A model generated the notes under the pieces. That model did not search any database. It saw only the letters and a program-made list of their open reading frames with translations, and was not told where the DNA came from. Positions 32,798 to 34,655 of a DNA stretch of 34,655 nucleotides are shown piece after piece (within the stretch, counting starts at the first letter, position 1; every line of letters starts with the position of its first letter). A program made the position numbers and the translations under genes. Source of the stretch: Candidatus Bathyarchaeota archaeon (lineage in GTDB: Archaea > Thermoproteota > Bathyarchaeia > Bathyarchaeales > Bathycorpusculaceae). The stretch covers positions 27,443 through 62,097 of the forward strand of contig PLNS01000018.1 of NCBI GenBank assembly GCA_003141855.1, given 5' to 3'.

Positions 32798-33337
32798 GTG
32801 CCTATAGTCTCCGATGCAAGCCCTCTCATATGGCTTTCAAAAACAGGCAAAATCGAACTACTGAGAACCCTTTTTGGCGAAGTAATCATTCCCAACGAAG
32901 TTTACAAAGAGGCTGTTGAAAGAGGCCTACAAGAAGGCTTCAGTGATGCACTCATCATAAAAGAGTGCATTGATCAAGGCTGGATAAAAATTTCAATGTT
33001 AGATCCCAAAGCGACCGAGCTTTGTCAAAAAATTATGGAAAATTCATCCGAACTCCATCTTGGAGAAGCTCAAGCCATAATTATAGCTCGGAAAAATAAT
33101 TCCTTATTGTTAATGGATGAGTCTAGCGGAAGAGCTTTTGCCCAAGCATGGGGTTTAAAGGTTAAAGGCGTTCTTTTCGTAATCATAAAAGCACTCAAAG
33201 AAGACCTACTAAATGTAACCGAAGCAAAAGAGACTATGGCAAAAGAGACTATGCTGGAAATGGTGCGCAAAGGTTTTAGAATCGACCCAAAACTGTTAGC
33301 AAGAATACTAAGCGAAATCGAATCCAACTTAACCTAA
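32798..33337 (+). CDS. DUF3368 PIN-domain toxin
   Basis: This 179-residue protein starts at GTG, with gcgaggtc as the ribosome site about six bases upstream. The PIN metal-site residues are D6 in SDASPLIWLSKTG, E90 in HLGEAQAIIIAR and D107 in LLLMDESSGR, with GLKVKGVLFVIIKA following; this is the DUF3368 pattern. PIN toxins are Mg-dependent RNases. A 15-base tandem duplication (33224-33238 and 33239-33253) adds the peptide repeat AKETMAKETM in the C-terminal helix, outside the active site. It pairs with the upstream UPF0175 antitoxin. Confidence 0.88.
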   Translation: MPIVSDASPLIWLSKTGKIELLRTLFGEVIIPNEVYKEAVERGLQEGFSDALIIKECIDQGWIKISMLDPKATELCQKIMENSSELHLGEAQAIIIARKNNSLLLMDESSGRAFAQAWGLKVKGVLFVIIKALKEDLLNVTEAKETMAKETMLEMVRKGFRIDPKLLARILSEIESNLT

Positions 33338-33345
33338 CTCATTAT

Positions 33346-33495
33346 TTACCGGGGAAGCAGCGGCAATTTAATGCCACTCAATTCCTCTCAGCTCCTTATT
33401 TCACGTTAACGAAGGAAGTTGGGGATGCTTGGCTTTTCCAGTTTAATGTCTCAGCTGCTTTAACTGCGTATAACACTTACTGGACAACCGATTGA
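33346..33495 (+). pseudogene. Possible C-terminal remnant of a secreted or surface protein
   Basis: A 49-codon stretch open to a TGA at 33493-33495 reads RQFNATQFLSAPYFTLTKE and FQFNVSAALTAYNTYWTTD. The composition (Asn, Thr, aromatic) is like archaeal extracytoplasmic domains. There is no start codon context and no upstream domain. It could be chance. Confidence 0.3.
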
Positions 33496-33510
33496 GTAAG
33501 GAGTGCTTGC

Positions 33511-33600
33511 TGTTTTTATGTTGGTCATTTTTTGCTATGGCGTTGCTTCTCAAGATGCCCAAACCGCACCGCAAGTCGCTCTCAAACCACGTGCCAGACC
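33511..33600. repeat. Dispersed repeat, copy 2
   Basis: Second copy of the 31559-31660 repeat, the most diverged. It starts with the same tgtttttatgttgg and keeps the 27-base core at 33540-33566, but the minus-strand reading frame is broken. It separates the two toxin-antitoxin modules. The stretch 33601-33657 shows nothing else. Confidence 0.75.
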
Positions 33601-33657
33601 TATGGTCACTCCTCTAGGGGGGCAGTTTAAAATGAAACGGTTCAAGAGCATTAGTTT

Positions 33658-34065
33658 TTAAGATATGCGTTGGCTCTTCTTGAGAAAATCTCTTACAAAA
33701 CAAAGAAAATAGCTAATGGCTAATAGAGCATCATCAGGAATGTTGCTTTCTTTTACGTTGTCTTCGTTGCCGTCATGGAAATGCTTAGGAAATGTTTTAA
33801 TCACCTTCCATTTACTGTGCGGTGCATTATCATGCCGATGAATAAGCCCTCTTACATGCCGCTGCTCCCAGTGATAAGAATACTTTCCAGACATTGATAA
33901 CCAAACATCAACGAAACTCTCATCCAATAAAAAAATCCGAAGCCTCTCAACAGCGCCTGAAGGAGTAAACCGAAGCTGAACATCAACAGCTATATCAGAA
34001 AAATCCGCAAGAACAACTTCAACAATGCAATTAAATAGCTCTTCCAAACTTGAACGGCTATTCAT
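33658..34065 (-). CDS. TumE-type (DUF6516) toxin
   Basis: This 135-residue protein has the family-like string YSYHWEQRHVRGLIHRHDNAPH (about 62-83), followed by FPKHFHDGNEDNV and a helical C-terminus ending FVRDFLKKSQ. These His/Asp-rich blocks are typical of the TumE-like toxins of type II systems. The mechanism is not established here. Its ATG at 34065 overlaps the 3' end of the antitoxin gene by eight bases, so expression is coupled. Confidence 0.75.
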   Translation of the reverse strand: MNSRSSLEELFNCIVEVVLADFSDIAVDVQLRFTPSGAVERLRIFLLDESFVDVWLSMSGKYSYHWEQRHVRGLIHRHDNAPHSKWKVIKTFPKHFHDGNEDNVKESNIPDDALLAISYFLCFVRDFLKKSQRIS

Positions 34066-34354
34066 GTTTAAGTGCCACTAACTCTTTTCGAATCTTCTTG
34101 GCGCGCTCTTCAAGATTTTCCAAGACAATCAAGTCTTCCCATGCCGGATGTTCTGCAATGCCGCCTTTTTCAATCTTCTTCTCCAGTTCTATAGCACTTT
34201 TAACCTCATACCGCGTCTTAATTTCGTGGATTTCAGCAAAACAAATCCTCAGCTGTGCTTCAAGCAATCCCTCTAATCCCTTTCTCACAAGTTCTTTTGG
34301 TGGAACACCCAAAACCTTGGAAACCCTCTCAAGGATTGCCGCATTTTCAGCCAT
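34058..34354 (-). CDS. Putative antitoxin partner of the TumE-type protein
   Basis: 98 residues from the ATG at 34354; a TTG at 34372 would add six residues and fits a leaderless start behind a TATA-like box at about 34396-34404. The protein is helical and acidic: MAENAAILERVSKVLGVPPK, KELVRKGLEGLLEAQL and LEKKIEKGG, with no recognised DNA-binding motif beyond an RHH-like N-terminus. Size, order and the 8-base overlap with the toxin identify it as the cognate antitoxin. Confidence 0.7.
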   Translation of the reverse strand: MAENAAILERVSKVLGVPPKELVRKGLEGLLEAQLRICFAEIHEIKTRYEVKSAIELEKKIEKGGIAEHPAWEDLIVLENLEERAKKIRKELVALKHE

Positions 34355-34461
34355 ACTAATACCACTTAACAATCATATGCAGAGACCCTATAAACTCTTT
34401 CTTTAAAGATAAGTTATTCTCGAATAAAGCGTCAAACAATCAAAAAGAATTACGTCAGTGT

Positions 34462-34560
34462 TGTTTATTTTGTTATTTTTTGCTGCTGCGTTGCTTCTCA
34501 AGATGCCTAAGCCGAACCTTGTGGCTGCTTTTAAGCCTATTTATCAGCCATTGGATCGCT
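34462..34560. repeat. Dispersed repeat, copy 3
   Basis: Third copy of the 31559-31660 repeat, close to copy 1 in the segment 34488-34536. It follows the TumE-type module, so each toxin-antitoxin pair is bounded by copies. Confidence 0.8.
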
Positions 34561-34655
34561 CAGTCTTCAGCATCTCCGCAGATCAGTTATGTATCTTGCA
34601 CAAGCGCTCCGCATCAAACATAAGGGCTTCCCTATCATCGGAAATTTCAAAGCCT
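34462..34655 (-). pseudogene. 3' remnant of the unrecognised gene, copy 3 (cut by window end)
   Basis: Third copy of the repeat. The minus-strand reading FEISDDREALMFDAERLCKIHN is interrupted by a TGA at 34583-34585. After more stops it resumes with GLKAATRFGLGILRSNAAA, matching copy 1. The upstream part extends beyond the window, so this copy may preserve more of the parent gene. Confidence 0.6.

Noticed and set aside
31200-34655. CRISPR array or insertion sequence
   Set aside because: The three repeats are about 100 bp, unevenly spaced at 1-2 kb and match a decayed gene end. No transposase or cas gene and no short regular spacers are present.

Overview
The window reads as archaeal chromosome of moderate GC. 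Recognisable promoters are TATA boxes, several of them 25-30 bases upstream of a start codon (leaderless or very short leaders). GTG and TTG starts are frequent, and the protein families are archaeal in flavour: an OB-fold/RPA-like protein, PRC-barrel plus zinc ribbon, dolichyl-phosphate-type GT2 enzymes, and UPF0175/DUF3368 and TumE-type toxin-antitoxin pairs. A Bathyarchaeia-like or related uncultured lineage is my best guess, but it is inference only.

Region 1 (1-8.8 kb) is a housekeeping and DNA-repair block. It holds the tail of a membrane protein, a hypothetical gene, a PRC-barrel protein and a divergent OB-fold protein. A compact non-homologous end-joining operon follows: a stand-alone LigD-type polymerase, Ku, and a ligase fused to a C-terminal 3'-phosphoesterase, with a DUF72 gene one base downstream. 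An HD hydrolase, an MBL-fold hydrolase and a convergent, membrane-anchored matrixin-like protease complete the block.

Region 2 (8.8-31.2 kb) is a large surface-glycan locus. It encodes a membrane-bound processive-type GT2, a DUF3131 protein, two multi-pass GT-C-like membrane proteins, a tightly coupled GT2/GT2/radical-SAM operon, another GT2, three GT4 enzymes and two methyltransferases. It also encodes GDP-6-deoxyhexose enzymes (Gmd and GDP-fucose synthase). Inside a gmd/fcl duplication sits a cassette with a GT4, an SDR epimerase and a DegT-fold enzyme. The DegT-fold protein has His where the PLP lysine should be, so it resembles the ColD/E1 sugar 3-dehydratases. Together these suggest a 6-deoxy- and possibly 3,6-dideoxyhexose-containing glycan, assembled on a lipid carrier and modified by methylation and radical-SAM chemistry.

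Region 3 (31.2-34.7 kb) is a gene graveyard. It holds two decayed copies of the 3' end of an NAD-dependent sugar epimerase and three decayed copies of the 3' end of another, unrecognised gene. Two toxin-antitoxin modules (UPF0175/DUF3368-PIN and TumE-type) lie between those remnants.

The least expected items are the Lig-PE fusion in a split NHEJ operon, the duplication-flanked sugar cassette with a lysine-less DegT enzyme, the wide-spaced radical-SAM cysteine motif, a 12-bp inverted repeat enclosing tRNA-like motifs, and the repeat-bounded toxin-antitoxin modules.
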